DNA of 64,000 bases from Marinomonas sargassi (GCF_025716875.1 NZ_JAOVZB010000001.1:248001-312000); one strand, 5' to 3'. Counted from the stretch's first letter, positions 1-8,595 are shown. Numbers and translations: made by a program. The notes: generated by a model not told the origin, from the sequence alone.

Positions 1-447
1 CATACCTGTCGACATAATCATAGGCTTTCCGGTTCTGGCAACCGCTTGGATCAAGGGAATATCTGTCAGTTCAAAAGAAGCAATTTTATAGAGGGGTACA
101 TCAAGCGTTTCTAGAAAGTCGACCGCGCTTAAATCAAAAGGCGAACTAAAAGCAACTAAACCAAGAGAGTTTGCCAACTCAAAGAGAGGCTGATGCCATT
201 CCCAAGGGGTGGATGCTTTGGCATATAGATCGTATAAATTATTACCACGCCACAAACTATTCTCTTCCGATACCATAAATTCCCCATGACGAATATCTAA
301 GGTCATGGTTTCTGGTTTATAGGTTTGTAGCTTTATTGCGTCTACACCTGCTTTAGCAGCTGCATGAATCATAGACTTAGCTAATTCAAAATCCTGATCG
401 TGATTACCTGATAATTCAGCAATAATAAAAGGGGTATTTTGGAACAT
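1..447 (-). CDS. pseI: Pseudaminic acid synthase (partial, N-terminal 149 residues)
   Basis: The gene runs off the left edge; only the N-terminal part of a NeuB/PseI-family sialic-acid-type synthase is present. The reading frame starts with MFQNTPFIIAELSGNHDQDF and contains AGVDAIKLQTYKPETMT and FSSPFDLSAVDFL, signature stretches of the NeuB TIM barrel. The family condenses phosphoenolpyruvate with a 6-carbon sugar; PseI makes pseudaminic acid, which decorates flagellin. The ATG at 447 lies only two bases beyond the stop codon of the Maf gene, so the two are probably translated from one mRNA. The motif AELSGNH favours PseI over NeuB, and the flagellar context agrees, but the C-terminal SAF domain cannot be seen. 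Confidence 0.85.
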   Translation of the reverse strand, partial: MFQNTPFIIAELSGNHDQDFELAKSMIHAAAKAGVDAIKLQTYKPETMTLDIRHGEFMVSEENSLWRGNNLYDLYAKASTPWEWHQPLFELANSLGLVAFSSPFDLSAVDFLETLDVPLYKIASFELTDIPLIQAVARTGKPMIMSTGM

Positions 448-449
448 AA

Positions 450-2558
450 TTATCCGTTGTAGTAGGTCACTAGGTGATCATTACCTTCATCTACAAACTC
501 AGAGGCTTGCTTCAGCATACTTGGCATTTCTTCAAGGAACTCACACCAAGGCTCAAAGAGATAGCGTGCTCGTTTTACAACCTCTTTTTCATCTTGATAC
601 TGGAATAAAAATTGAACAATTAAGAAAGCAGAGTAAGTAAAAGAGCCAATGAGGAGCTCGTATATATGACGGTGCACTGTCGCTTTTAAAAAATATATAT
701 GACGGTGATGTGACCAAAGTAAGTCGCAAACCTGACTTCGAGTGACAATACTATCATCCCACCCTTGCTGGAGACGCTTGCTCACTTTAATGAAATCTTC
801 CACGGAAATCAGCACTTCTGCAGACTGATTAACCAAGGTTTCAGGTGCTTCAGTAAAAAAAGCAGCTTCTAAGATATCGATTACTTTTGCGTGATCTATC
901 TTAGGGTCTAAGATCAAGACATCTTCTAGTGGTAGTGGTGTAACCCCTTCGATTTTAGCCCCGTCGGATAAATTAAAGCTGGCGAAGTTTCGTCTTTGGT
1001 TTAACTGTCGAGTTAACGATTCCAATTGCACTCTCGAGGTGTCCATAATGCTAGTGGCATAGATGACTCCACCAAAGTTACCCTCTCGTTCAACTAATTT
1101 GGCATCTTGAAAGGTTTGAAAGCCAGACTCTTTACCATCCTTATAATAACCACTATGAACAGAGTGGTGGCTAGTTTTATCTTTGAAGCCATTATCAACA
1201 CCAAGATAATAAACATTATTAAAGCCAAAAAAGTGCACGTAAGATAGAGCTAAATTCGCCACAACAGGATTACAATAATTTAGTTGGACATATTCTTTCA
1301 TATCACCGTGCTGGCGAGCTTGTGAAAGCATCAAAGAAGTAATTGCTTCACCCGGCTTCATTGCCATACCAGAACGTTTAAAACAATCAAACAGACCTGG
1401 ATGCATAACATTCACGGACAGTCCCCAGATTTTATCTAGGTATTCTTGGTCTAAAAAAGAAAATTTATCGACGGTTTGTTTTAACCGCTCAATATCAACA
1501 TGTATATCTGGTGTGATACCAAGCTTTTTCAGGGTGTTAATCGTAGAACCGCAACATATTAGTAAAACTTGATCACGTACTTCTTTTATCAGCTCAATAC
1601 CTTGATCTAAAGAAGGGCCATTCCCTAAAATAAAAACAGGAATATTCGTTACCCATTTAGGCACAGCATCTCGACCTGTAAAGTGCGCCAACTTTGTTTT
1701 TGGTAAGGAAGATAATCCCTGTGCCACACCTATTAAAGCATCATCAAAGAATCCCCACCCCATAACCTGACGAGTATAATGCTTTTTAAAATAAGCAATT
1801 GCTTCATTATTTTCCGGACTAGAATAAGATGAGTACAAATAAGTTTCAGGCGCCATAAAATACCCATTCTCTTCGAGTTGAATGATGTATTTTTCTGTAA
1901 ATTCCTCAGCATTTGTCCCTAAGAAGAAATGAATCGTTCTACCATCTCTATTAAAAGTTGTAAGAATGTCTTCCCATTCAATTGCAAAGAGCGAGTAATA
2001 AAACAAGTCCAAATCTCGCTCATATAAGTACAAATGTTTAATTGAACGTTGTGCAAGAATCATTTCAAGTTGATAGCCGAATTCAATACCAAATAAAATT
2101 ACGGCACCAGTGAAGGCTGGCCATTCTTGTTGAGACTCTAGGCCTTCAGATTGGAGCGACATCTGATCTAAAATTTTATTGCTGAAATGAACGTGTCTAC
2201 TAGGGTGATCCTTAGTACGGCCAAGATTTAAGAGTGTTTTAGTTGGTTGGCTAAGCGCTTTTGCTACCCGCTTCGCGGCTTGCTGTTTAGGATTTTCCGA
2301 AAATAAAGGCGCTCTTACATCCTCTCTGAATAAGTTAAGCTCACCGCTTTCCTCCATATAAATATGACGTTTTTGAGGCTGATACCCTTGAAAAGACTCA
2401 TATATATGTGGCATCACTTCTGCAAACATAGACATATTACGTATATAGCGATCGGTTAATTCAGCGTCATGCTGACGAAGCCGATTCAGCCCTTTTTCAA
2501 AATATGTCGTAAATGACTCTACATTCTTAATATGAAAAGAGTTGTCCTCATTTCGCAT
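450..2558 (-). CDS. maf: Motility accessory factor (Maf/DUF115 flagellin glycosyltransferase)
   Basis: A 702-residue protein of the Maf/DUF115 family (MptE-like core). Family members in Campylobacter, Helicobacter and Aeromonas transfer nonulosonic acids such as pseudaminic acid to flagellin Ser/Thr residues in the cytoplasm before export. The nucleotide-sugar-binding signature GNGPSLD is at residues 312-318 in the sequence PVFILGNGPSLDQG, followed by LLICCGSTIN and TPDIHVDIER, typical of the DUF115 core. The length matches the family. Its start overlaps the fliT-like gene by 11 bases and it is followed at once by pseI, so sugar synthesis and transfer are coupled to the flagellin export chaperones. 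The transferred sugar is inferred from pseI, not shown. Confidence 0.88.
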   Translation of the reverse strand: MRNEDNSFHIKNVESFTTYFEKGLNRLRQHDAELTDRYIRNMSMFAEVMPHIYESFQGYQPQKRHIYMEESGELNLFREDVRAPLFSENPKQQAAKRVAKALSQPTKTLLNLGRTKDHPSRHVHFSNKILDQMSLQSEGLESQQEWPAFTGAVILFGIEFGYQLEMILAQRSIKHLYLYERDLDLFYYSLFAIEWEDILTTFNRDGRTIHFFLGTNAEEFTEKYIIQLEENGYFMAPETYLYSSYSSPENNEAIAYFKKHYTRQVMGWGFFDDALIGVAQGLSSLPKTKLAHFTGRDAVPKWVTNIPVFILGNGPSLDQGIELIKEVRDQVLLICCGSTINTLKKLGITPDIHVDIERLKQTVDKFSFLDQEYLDKIWGLSVNVMHPGLFDCFKRSGMAMKPGEAITSLMLSQARQHGDMKEYVQLNYCNPVVANLALSYVHFFGFNNVYYLGVDNGFKDKTSHHSVHSGYYKDGKESGFQTFQDAKLVEREGNFGGVIYATSIMDTSRVQLESLTRQLNQRRNFASFNLSDGAKIEGVTPLPLEDVLILDPKIDHAKVIDILEAAFFTEAPETLVNQSAEVLISVEDFIKVSKRLQQGWDDSIVTRSQVCDLLWSHHRHIYFLKATVHRHIYELLIGSFTYSAFLIVQFLFQYQDEKEVVKRARYLFEPWCEFLEEMPSMLKQASEFVDEGNDHLVTYYNG

Positions 2559-2841
2559 TTTTTATGCCTTTGTATTTATTAACACTTTTGCGCGATTTAT
2601 TAGTAAGAAACAACTTACTTTGCATCTCTTTATGCACTTCAGTCATAAGTTGAATCGCAGATTGATGAACCAGAATAAACGCTTTAACTTTCTCGTTATC
2701 GAACTGATTATCAAGAGGGGTGATTGTGTGAATAAATGCATCATTTTCTTCACACAATGTTTGAATTTTCTCTATATCTTTTTCAGTAACGCTTTTTTCC
2801 AGTTCATCACTTAACTCGGTTAAGTGAGACATATCCAGCAT
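2548..2841 (-). CDS. FliT-like flagellar chaperone (small hypothetical)
   Basis: A 97-residue, charged, predicted all-helical protein between fliS and maf. FliT is the export chaperone of the filament cap FliD and sits directly after fliS in many flagellar operons. Size, helical character and position fit this role, but sequence similarity is too weak for a firm call. Its stop overlaps the maf start by 11 bases, and its ATG at 2841 shares a base with the fliS stop, so translation is coupled on both sides. Confidence 0.6.
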   Translation of the reverse strand: MLDMSHLTELSDELEKSVTEKDIEKIQTLCEENDAFIHTITPLDNQFDNEKVKAFILVHQSAIQLMTEVHKEMQSKLFLTNKSRKSVNKYKGIKNAK

Positions 2842-3275
2842 TACACAGCACCTGCTTGAACTTCTTGTTGACCTTGATAGGCCGCTTGTTTATCAGCTGG
2901 TGTAATTTGATCCCACGCACCCTTTATTTGTAAAAGCAGTCCCATCACTTGATCAATAATACTAATGTCTTTGCTCACACTTGCTTCAGTGATACGCATT
3001 GTCATGTATTCATATAGCATATCAAGGTTGTCTACTAACTCCGGGTTCACATCTCTATCCAATGCATCTTTCAATGCATTAATAATCTCTACTGCTCTAG
3101 TTAGGGAAGTAGACTTTCCTTCCCAATCTGAGCGTTCAATACAGCCTTTACCCAAAGCTAACTTTTCTAATGCACCCTGCATGAGAAGCTGAATGACACG
3201 ATGAGGATCAGCCGATGCTAGGTCAGACTTCAATGAGTCTTTTCGATAAGCTTGTATCCCTTTACTGTTGTACAT
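2841..3275 (-). CDS. fliS: Flagellin export chaperone FliS
   Basis: FliS binds the disordered C-terminus of newly made flagellin and keeps it export-competent. The sequence shows the family N-terminus MYNSKGIQAYRKDSL, the segment DPHRVIQLLMQGALEKL, and DNLDMLYEYMTMRITEAS. The start chosen is the ATG at 3275, giving 144 residues, because other FliS proteins begin at this point and a GGGG stretch lies 6 bases upstream. An ATG 12 bases further upstream has its purine-rich stretch too close. Slightly longer than E. coli FliS owing to a C-terminal tail. It follows fliD by 37 bases in the cluster flagellin-flaG-fliD-fliS-fliT-maf. Confidence 0.93.
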   Translation of the reverse strand: MYNSKGIQAYRKDSLKSDLASADPHRVIQLLMQGALEKLALGKGCIERSDWEGKSTSLTRAVEIINALKDALDRDVNPELVDNLDMLYEYMTMRITEASVSKDISIIDQVMGLLLQIKGAWDQITPADKQAAYQGQQEVQAGAV

Positions 3276-3312
3276 ATTCAACCCCATTACCTAAATATCA
3301 ATTCAATTAAAG

Positions 3313-4731
3313 TTACATTTTCGCAAGTACAGAATTCAAATAATTACCCTGAGCGTTCATTCCCGCTAAGCGTGAATCTAGCCCCGTAAACTTATCTCGA
3401 AGTGATTCTTCATAACGAATCATACGCTCTTCATAGTTTTCTAATGAATCCTCTGTAGTACTTATCGAACTTCTTATCGAATCCTTTAGCGCATTTGTCA
3501 TTCCTGCTGCACCAGTATAGCTAGAAAGTACATTTTCAAGTGACTCAGCTAATCCCCCATCACCAGAGAATAATGCCGCTACATCGGCATAACCCGATTT
3601 TATCGCCTCTTCAAACTTATAGCTATCAAAGCTTAATATACCGTCACTTCCAAGCTTAACCCCTAAATCAAAGATGGTTGTAAAGTCCCCTGCATCGGAT
3701 CTTGTTGACGTTAACTCATTAACCAATGAATTTTTTAGATTTCGAAGAAGGCTATTGCCATTTAGCACTTCACCTTTTGCGCTATTTTCTTTAAATGTAT
3801 AAGCGAGATCGTTATAAGCAACGATAAACTCTTCTATTGTTTGTTGTACCGTTTGTTGGTCGAAGCTAATTTCAACTTTTTTTGCGCCATCTGATACTTC
3901 TAACGCCTCGATAGACAACCCTGCTACCGTGTCTTCAAACACATTAGTATCATTGGTAACTTGAATACCATCCACTGTGATAATGGCATTGCTAGACTCA
4001 TCACCAACAGGAGTGTACATTCCAGCAAACAAGCCCTCTGTTGACACACTATCAATTGTTAAACCGGAATACACTTCAACGACGTCTTCGATACTGGCAT
4101 CAGCCGAGTCATCAACTTCGATGGAAGCTAACTCACTACTTATGGCTAACGAGTTACCCGCCCCTTGGATAGAAGAGGTTACGGTATAAAATAAATTGCC
4201 ATTACCATCATCAACTAGGTTGGCAGAAACACCAAAATTATCTTCAGAAGAGTTAATTAGATTACGAAGTTCAGAAAGAGTAGTGTCCGCAGGGACATCA
4301 ATAGAAAACTCATTGCTACCCGCTTGAAAAGTAAGAATAGCATCTTGATTAGTGATAACTTCATCACTAGAAGAAAAGGTGCCTGTTGCAGACATAACCC
4401 GACTGCCACGAGCGAGCTGCTCAACCGCTATTGAGTAAGATCCATTGCCCGCAGTATTGTCTGTCGTTATTGCAATCGACTCTTGCCCTTCTTCTTGGTT
4501 AATAAAAGCATTACGTTTAGTGAAAAGGTCTTCGTTATTTAGCGCTTGAGAGATAGACTTAAAATCCTCTATAGCCAAGCTCACTTTACCTAGGGCAGAT
4601 AGCTCTGCTTCGTATTCGTTGATTTTATCTTGGTAAATACGGACTTTTGCGTCACGTTGAGCACTTACTAATTTATCAACTAAAGCTTCAAGATCCATTC
4701 CAGATCCTGCCCCAAGAGAGCCTATCGACAT
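3313..4731 (-). CDS. fliD: Flagellar filament cap protein FliD (HAP2)
   Basis: FliD forms the cap at the tip of the filament that folds exported flagellin subunits. The 472-residue protein starts MSIGSLGAGSGMDLEALVDKLV, the conserved FliD N-terminus, and ends with the helical FliD_C region (EERMIRYEESLRDKFTGLD) that returns to the capping ring. The middle (about residues 110-290) is a variable, Ser/Thr/Asp-rich exposed region. The length is usual for the family. It lies 34 bases after flaG and 37 bases before fliS and is probably co-transcribed with both. Confidence 0.95.
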   Translation of the reverse strand: MSIGSLGAGSGMDLEALVDKLVSAQRDAKVRIYQDKINEYEAELSALGKVSLAIEDFKSISQALNNEDLFTKRNAFINQEEGQESIAITTDNTAGNGSYSIAVEQLARGSRVMSATGTFSSSDEVITNQDAILTFQAGSNEFSIDVPADTTLSELRNLINSSEDNFGVSANLVDDGNGNLFYTVTSSIQGAGNSLAISSELASIEVDDSADASIEDVVEVYSGLTIDSVSTEGLFAGMYTPVGDESSNAIITVDGIQVTNDTNVFEDTVAGLSIEALEVSDGAKKVEISFDQQTVQQTIEEFIVAYNDLAYTFKENSAKGEVLNGNSLLRNLKNSLVNELTSTRSDAGDFTTIFDLGVKLGSDGILSFDSYKFEEAIKSGYADVAALFSGDGGLAESLENVLSSYTGAAGMTNALKDSIRSSISTTEDSLENYEERMIRYEESLRDKFTGLDSRLAGMNAQGNYLNSVLAKM

Positions 4732-4765
4732 AGCTTTTCCCCTAACACGTTTTTTAAGTTTTCAG

Positions 4766-5188
4766 CTATACCTCACTATTAACCAAGGTACCTCTGATAT
4801 CACTAAGTTGACTCATAATAGCATCAATTCGTTCCGCCATTTCGAGAAATTCTTCCGTTGGAATCTGTCGAACGATATCACCCGTATCTTGATCCAATAC
4901 TTTAACGATATTACGGTCACGGTCTTCCGTCATTTCGAATGTTAAATGAACATTTAACTGGGAAACCTTTTTATTCATGACCTCAATGTCCGAAGGCTCA
5001 ATTTTTACCGAAGCACTTTGTGACTGAGACTCCCGATTTTCTTTACCAGCTTTATTTGTATCGGCTGATGTTTGCACAACCTGAGAATTTGACTGTCTTA
5101 ACGCAGCAAACTCTTCTGCAGCACGACGCTCTGGACCAATAGTATAGTTCAAAGCATGCTTAGAAAAATCATTTGAACTGATTGTCAT
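4766..5188 (-). CDS. flaG: FlaG family flagellar protein
   Basis: A 140-residue FlaG/YvyC-family protein. The conserved C-terminal half contains VHLTFEMTEDRDRNIVKVLDQ and the hallmark TGDIVRQIPTEEFLEMAERI, preceded by a polar N-terminal tail. FlaG proteins influence filament length in several polarly flagellated bacteria, and their genes sit between flagellin and fliD, as here. It lies 84 bases downstream of the first flagellin gene; a hairpin in that gap (5217-5244) may reduce read-through from the abundant flagellin transcript. Confidence 0.88.
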   Translation of the reverse strand: MTISSNDFSKHALNYTIGPERRAAEEFAALRQSNSQVVQTSADTNKAGKENRESQSQSASVKIEPSDIEVMNKKVSQLNVHLTFEMTEDRDRNIVKVLDQDTGDIVRQIPTEEFLEMAERIDAIMSQLSDIRGTLVNSEV

Positions 5189-5216
5189 GTCTTATCCCTC
5201 CAAAGAAACAAAAGCA

Positions 5217-5244
5217 GGGACTCAGCTTGCATAGCTTAAGTCCC
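5217..5244 (-). terminator. Hairpin between flagellin and flaG, likely partial terminator
   Basis: GGGACT (5217-5222) pairs with AGTCCC (5239-5244), and an inner AGCT/AGCT pair extends the stem to about 10 bp. On the minus strand it is followed by the T-rich but interrupted tract TGCTTTTGTTTC. It stands between the flagellin stop and the flaG start, so it could lower expression of flaG-fliD-fliS relative to flagellin. The broken U-tract makes full termination doubtful. Confidence 0.45.
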
Positions 5245-5272
5245 AACTTATAACTGTCACTTAATTTCTAGC

Positions 5273-6154
5273 TTATCCCAATAGAGATAATGCTGTTTGT
5301 GGACGTTGGTTTGCTTGCGCTAATACAGATGAACTCGATTGCTGAAGAATCTGAGAACTTGTCAACTTAGCCGTTTCTTCAGCGAAGTCAGCATCACGAA
5401 CTCGCGCACGTGCAGCCGATACGTTTTCAGAGATGTTACTTAAGTTAGTGATCGAAGAACCAAAACGGTTTTGGATCGCACCAAGCTCAGCTCGTTTTGA
5501 GCCAACAGCAGCAATCATACTATCAAGAACAGCAATCATACTTTGAGAGTTATCAACGGTTGATACAGAAACAGTGTCAATACCTACTTGTGAGCTTGCT
5601 TCAACACTCAAACCAGAGATCGTGAAACCAGAATTAGCAGAGTAATCAATAGAATTGTTAGTACCACCAGTAACCATAGAGAAACTGATAGTTTGGTTGG
5701 AGTCTGCACCTACTTGGAATATACCTTCGTAAGTACCGTCTAAAAGATTCTCTCCACCGAAAGTTGTGTTCTCAGCAATACGGTTAATTTCTGTCGAAAG
5801 CTGCTTAACTTCCTGCTGTAGTGCCACACGGTCTTTATCAGAGTTCGAGCCGTTTGCAGACTGAATCGCCAATGTACGCATACGTTGTAACATCGAAGTA
5901 GACTCATCCAAAGCGGCTTCGGCCGTTTGCGCAAGAGAGATACCATCATTTGCGTTACGTACAGATTGGTTTAGACCATTAATCTGTGAAGTTAAACGAT
6001 TTGAGATCAATAGACCTGCCGCATCATCCGCCGCGTTGTTGATACGCTTACCAGAAGACAAACGCTGGAAAGAAGTATCCAAATCTTTACTAGAATGCAT
6101 CAACTGACGTTGCGCATTGATAGAAGAGGTATTGGTATTTACATAAAGAGCCAT
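5273..6154 (-). CDS. fliC: Flagellin (first copy)
   Basis: Structural subunit of the filament, exported through the flagellar type III apparatus. The 293-residue protein has the conserved N-terminal D0/D1 domains ([36 protein letters not shown]) and C-terminal D1/D0 domains ([17 protein letters not shown], ending ALSLLG), with only a short central domain of about 90 residues. The start is the ATG at 6154, with AGGAGG 5 bases upstream; an in-frame GTG lies one codon earlier. It is closely similar to the second flagellin at 7711-8595. A sigma-28-like promoter is at 6206-6232. Ser/Thr-rich segments in the central part are possible sites for Maf-dependent glycosylation (inference). Confidence 0.96.
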   Translation of the reverse strand: MALYVNTNTSSINAQRQLMHSSKDLDTSFQRLSSGKRINNAADDAAGLLISNRLTSQINGLNQSVRNANDGISLAQTAEAALDESTSMLQRMRTLAIQSANGSNSDKDRVALQQEVKQLSTEINRIAENTTFGGENLLDGTYEGIFQVGADSNQTISFSMVTGGTNNSIDYSANSGFTISGLSVEASSQVGIDTVSVSTVDNSQSMIAVLDSMIAAVGSKRAELGAIQNRFGSSITNLSNISENVSAARARVRDADFAEETAKLTSSQILQQSSSSVLAQANQRPQTALSLLG

Positions 6155-6205
6155 CACAGCCTCCTAAGTTTTAATGAATTCCTGCATAAGCAGATCGTAC
6201 TAAGG

Positions 6206-6232
6206 TTTTCGACATCCAATTTAAAACCTTTA
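6206..6232 (-). promoter_or_regulatory. Candidate sigma-28 (FliA) promoter of first flagellin
   Basis: On the minus strand the sequence reads TAAAGGTT, 11 bases, GTCGAAAA, compared with the FliA consensus TAAAGTTT-N11-GCCGATAA. The -35 box and the spacing fit well; the -10 box matches 6 of 8. It lies about 52 bases upstream of the ATG, a normal leader length for flagellin genes. The match is poorer than that of the second flagellin. Confidence 0.6.
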
Positions 6233-6540
6233 GCTTCTTTCGGAAAAAAATTACCTTAAACAGGTAAAAAATCACCTACAACACGGAAAAAAACTGCCTA
6301 ACTAATTGTTCTAAAAGAACTAAAAGAAATTCAGTTATTTTCTATTTTTTGTTAAAAAAACCTTTATTATTTAACAAAATCGATAAAATGCTTATATAAA
6401 GCACTTAAAAACCATAAAAGTGCAGACTTTCATGCAAGCCACATTCACACATTCATCTGCAATGTAAAAACGCAAAAATCAGATAACCACCGCCATACGA
6501 AAAAACTGGCAATATTTAGCCTACAAAACACATTTAGTTC

Positions 6541-6611
6541 CGTATTTTTCCGCACCATAGATCACGCTTGAAGCCGATTAACATTCAGCATCATAAGCGT
6601 TAAAAAATACG
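6541..6611. repeat. Nested inverted repeats
   Basis: CGTATTTTT (6541-6549) is complementary to AAAAATACG (6603-6611). Inside it ACGCTT (6564-6569) is complementary to AAGCGT (6595-6600). The two pairs nest in register, as in a stem with a large internal loop. Function unknown. Confidence 0.5.
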
Positions 6612-6793
6612 TGCTGTGTTTTAACACTCCAATGAATCCACCTATTGCGACAACACTAGCTTTCAGGCCAATTTTTAGACGGATTTATCCCATGCGTTTT
6701 ATACAAGCCATTAAACTGGCTACCGAACCAATCATGATCACTTCATCAAATCGCTCAACTTTCAGACGCGACTAGGCTCCATAAAAATGCAAC

Positions 6794-6823
6794 GAACTAA
6801 TATGCAAAGAACTAATATGTAAA
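6794..6823. repeat. Tandem duplication, 15-base unit
   Basis: The unit GAACTAATATGCAAA is followed directly by GAACTAATATGTAAA, differing at one base. No open frame uses it. Its role, if any, is unknown. Confidence 0.7.
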
Positions 6824-7402
6824 GTCACTGCACATAATGTCGTGCACCTTAACCACTCATCACAAGCCACTAAAAGCAAAGCTATCCATACAAAAATGCA
6901 GACAACATATGTGACTTAGCCTCCACTAAACTCAGTGGCTTTATAGACTGACATGACAAAGCACACCTAGACTCATTCACAGATAACATATGAGTCCAGA
7001 AAACCTTATACACTGAGCTCTACCAGAGTCATGCAGGCACAAACCGACCATCCATTGGGAGAACAGCATCGCTGTAGAAACTATTGAGTTCGATACTTTT
7101 TGCGATAAAAAACCTCTACAAACAAATTAAAAAATAAAGTCGATAAAACACTGCTGTTGAAATAGCAGTTCAAGCACACACTCCGTATTAACGGCATAGA
7201 CACTCGACATCGAGTCCCTCCTTCGGAAATACAAAGTACGCCAGTCAAGGCATCAAACAGATTCGTAAAATGAATTTCCAATAAGTGCTAATGCTGCGAC
7301 TCGCACACAACAAGTGGAAATGGATAACTACAAAAATTTAGAGACCTGTTTAATTAACCGTGCTAATTACTCCATTAATCGACTCCTAAAAATAAACTTA
7401 AC

Positions 7403-7536
7403 TTGAGAGCCTAAAACCAAGGCACTCAACACTTTCTGGACAGCTGTAAGCGGCATACAGAACTGTCCTGTAAAGCTAATATCAAAGAGACTCCTCCGCT
7501 CTATCTGCGAGAAAAACGTCTTTGATATAAGCCTTA
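7403..7536. repeat. Cluster of three consecutive long hairpins
   Basis: Hairpin A (7403-7429): TTGAG, A, GCCT / AGGC, A, CTCAA with a 7-base loop. Hairpin B (7438-7468): GGACAGCTGTA / TACAG-AA-CTGTCC, 11 bp with a 2-base bulge and a 7-base loop. Hairpin C (7471-7536): ATATCAAAGA / TCTTTGATAT extended outward by GCT/AGC and TAA/TTA across single mismatches, 16 bp in all. One mismatch in C is A/C on the plus strand, which would be a G-U wobble in a minus-strand RNA. The cluster lies just beyond the flagellin terminator. Confidence 0.65.
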
Positions 7537-7571
7537 ACGCCATATTTACCCTAGACTTCACTTAATTTGGG

Positions 7572-7602
7572 CAAAAAAAAGCCGGGTGAAAAATCACCCG
7601 GC
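7572..7602 (-). terminator. Rho-independent terminator of second flagellin gene
   Basis: GCCGGGTGA (7581-7589) pairs with TCACCCGGC (7594-7602) across a 4-base loop; on the minus strand the stem is followed by an uninterrupted T8 tract. It lies about 110 bases after the flagellin stop codon and should isolate that transcript from the inverted-repeat region beyond. Confidence 0.92.
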
Positions 7603-7710
7603 ATAAGAGGCACCTCTAGGAGAGAGAAGTAGCCTAAATTTCCGAGACGAAACTCGATTTCTTCGCACAAAAATCTTGTTTCTATAAAGTTATGTTTCGC
7701 TCAGGTAAAA

Positions 7711-8595
7711 TTAGTTACCTAATAAAGATAATGCAGCCTGTGGTCGCTGATTAGCCTGAGCGAGAATAGTACTACTTGCTTGCTGTAAAATTTGTGTACT
7801 TGTTAAGTTCGCAGTTTCCTCCGCGAAGTCGGCATCCCGTACGCGTGCACGAGCAGCTGATACATTTTCAGAGATATTACTCAAGTTGTTAATTGTAGAA
7901 CTAAAGCGGTTTTGTACCGCACCCAGCTCTGCTCGCTTATAGTCCACTGCTGCTATCATGTCGTCGATAATGCCAATCATACTCTGCGCATTAACAGTGG
8001 TAGAAACAGATGCCGTTGTTACCGTCACCTGCGCTGAAGCCTGATTAGACAACCCTGATACAGTGAAACCATTATTGGCTTGGTAATCTATTGAATTGTT
8101 CTTACCGCCATATTGCATGGTAAAACTAATAGTTTGATTGGCGTCTGCCCCGACTTGGAACATTCCTTCAAAAGTACCATCTAGTAAGTTTCTTCCACCG
8201 AAGGTAGTTGTTTCGGCTACACGATTAATCTCTTCCGATAGCTGTGCCATTTCCTGTTGCAGTGCCACTCGATCTTTATCTGAGTTTGAGCCATTGGCAG
8301 CCTGAATAGAAAGCGTCCGCATTCGTTGTAGCATACTTGTTGTTTCGTCTAGCGCACCTTCAGCTGTTTGCGCTAGAGAAATACCGTCATTTGCATTTCG
8401 CACAGATTGGTTCAAACCGTTAATCTGAGACGTCAAACGATCTGAAATTTGTAGTCCAGCCGCATCATCTGCAGCACTGTTAATTCGGCGTCCAGAAGAC
8501 AGTCTTTCAAAACTTACATCTAAATCTCTACTGGAATTACTAAGCATTCGTTGCGCGTTCAACGAAGATACATTTGTGTTTACGTATAAAGCCAT
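7711..8595 (-). CDS. fliC: Flagellin (second copy)
   Basis: A 294-residue flagellin with the same layout as the first copy: N-terminal [18 protein letters not shown] and [19 protein letters not shown], short variable centre, C-terminal [17 protein letters not shown] and terminal ALSLLGN. The two copies are nearly the same length and very similar in the D0/D1 regions; the central segments diverge more. It has its own near-consensus sigma-28 promoter (8675-8701) and a strong terminator (7572-7602), so it is an independent, probably highly expressed unit. Two flagellins could give a mixed filament. Confidence 0.96.
   Translation of the reverse strand: MALYVNTNVSSLNAQRMLSNSSRDLDVSFERLSSGRRINSAADDAAGLQISDRLTSQINGLNQSVRNANDGISLAQTAEGALDETTSMLQRMRTLSIQAANGSNSDKDRVALQQEMAQLSEEINRVAETTTFGGRNLLDGTFEGMFQVGADANQTISFTMQYGGKNNSIDYQANNGFTVSGLSNQASAQVTVTTASVSTTVNAQSMIGIIDDMIAAVDYKRAELGAVQNRFSSTINNLSNISENVSAARARVRDADFAEETANLTSTQILQQASSTILAQANQRPQAALSLLGN

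Larger units (their letters stand above)
6233..7571. other. Long intergenic region between flagellin genes, rich in inverted repeats
   Basis: About 1.3 kb without a convincing gene. Open frames of 64-66 codons (7081-7281 and 7367-7561, minus strand) resemble nothing recognised and lie on repeats. The stretch contains many perfect inverted repeats. The strongest are three consecutive hairpins at 7403-7536 and a nested pair at 6541-6611. A near-perfect tandem duplication lies at 6794-6823. Short 6 bp stems are expected by chance in a region of this size; the long ones are not. No residual similarity to flagellin was noticed. Confidence 0.6.

Noticed and set aside
2542-2814. 90-codon plus-strand frame opposite the fliT-like gene
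   Set aside because: Phe/Ile/Leu-rich antisense shadow of a coding region.
5189-5272. Sigma-54 promoter of flaG
   Set aside because: A GG and a GC are present but 11 bases apart instead of 10, and lie inside the hairpin.
7081-7281. 66-codon open frame on the minus strand
   Set aside because: Biased toward Cys/Phe/Ser as in random AT-rich translation, with no similarity and no ribosome binding site.
7390-7540. Integron attC site
   Set aside because: The core GTTRRRY and RYYYAAC boxes are not found in the right arrangement, and no cassette gene or integrase is present.
7367-7561. 64-codon open frame on the minus strand between the flagellins
   Set aside because: It lies exactly on the three long hairpins, has no good ribosome binding site and no recognisable similarity; the hairpins explain the sequence better.
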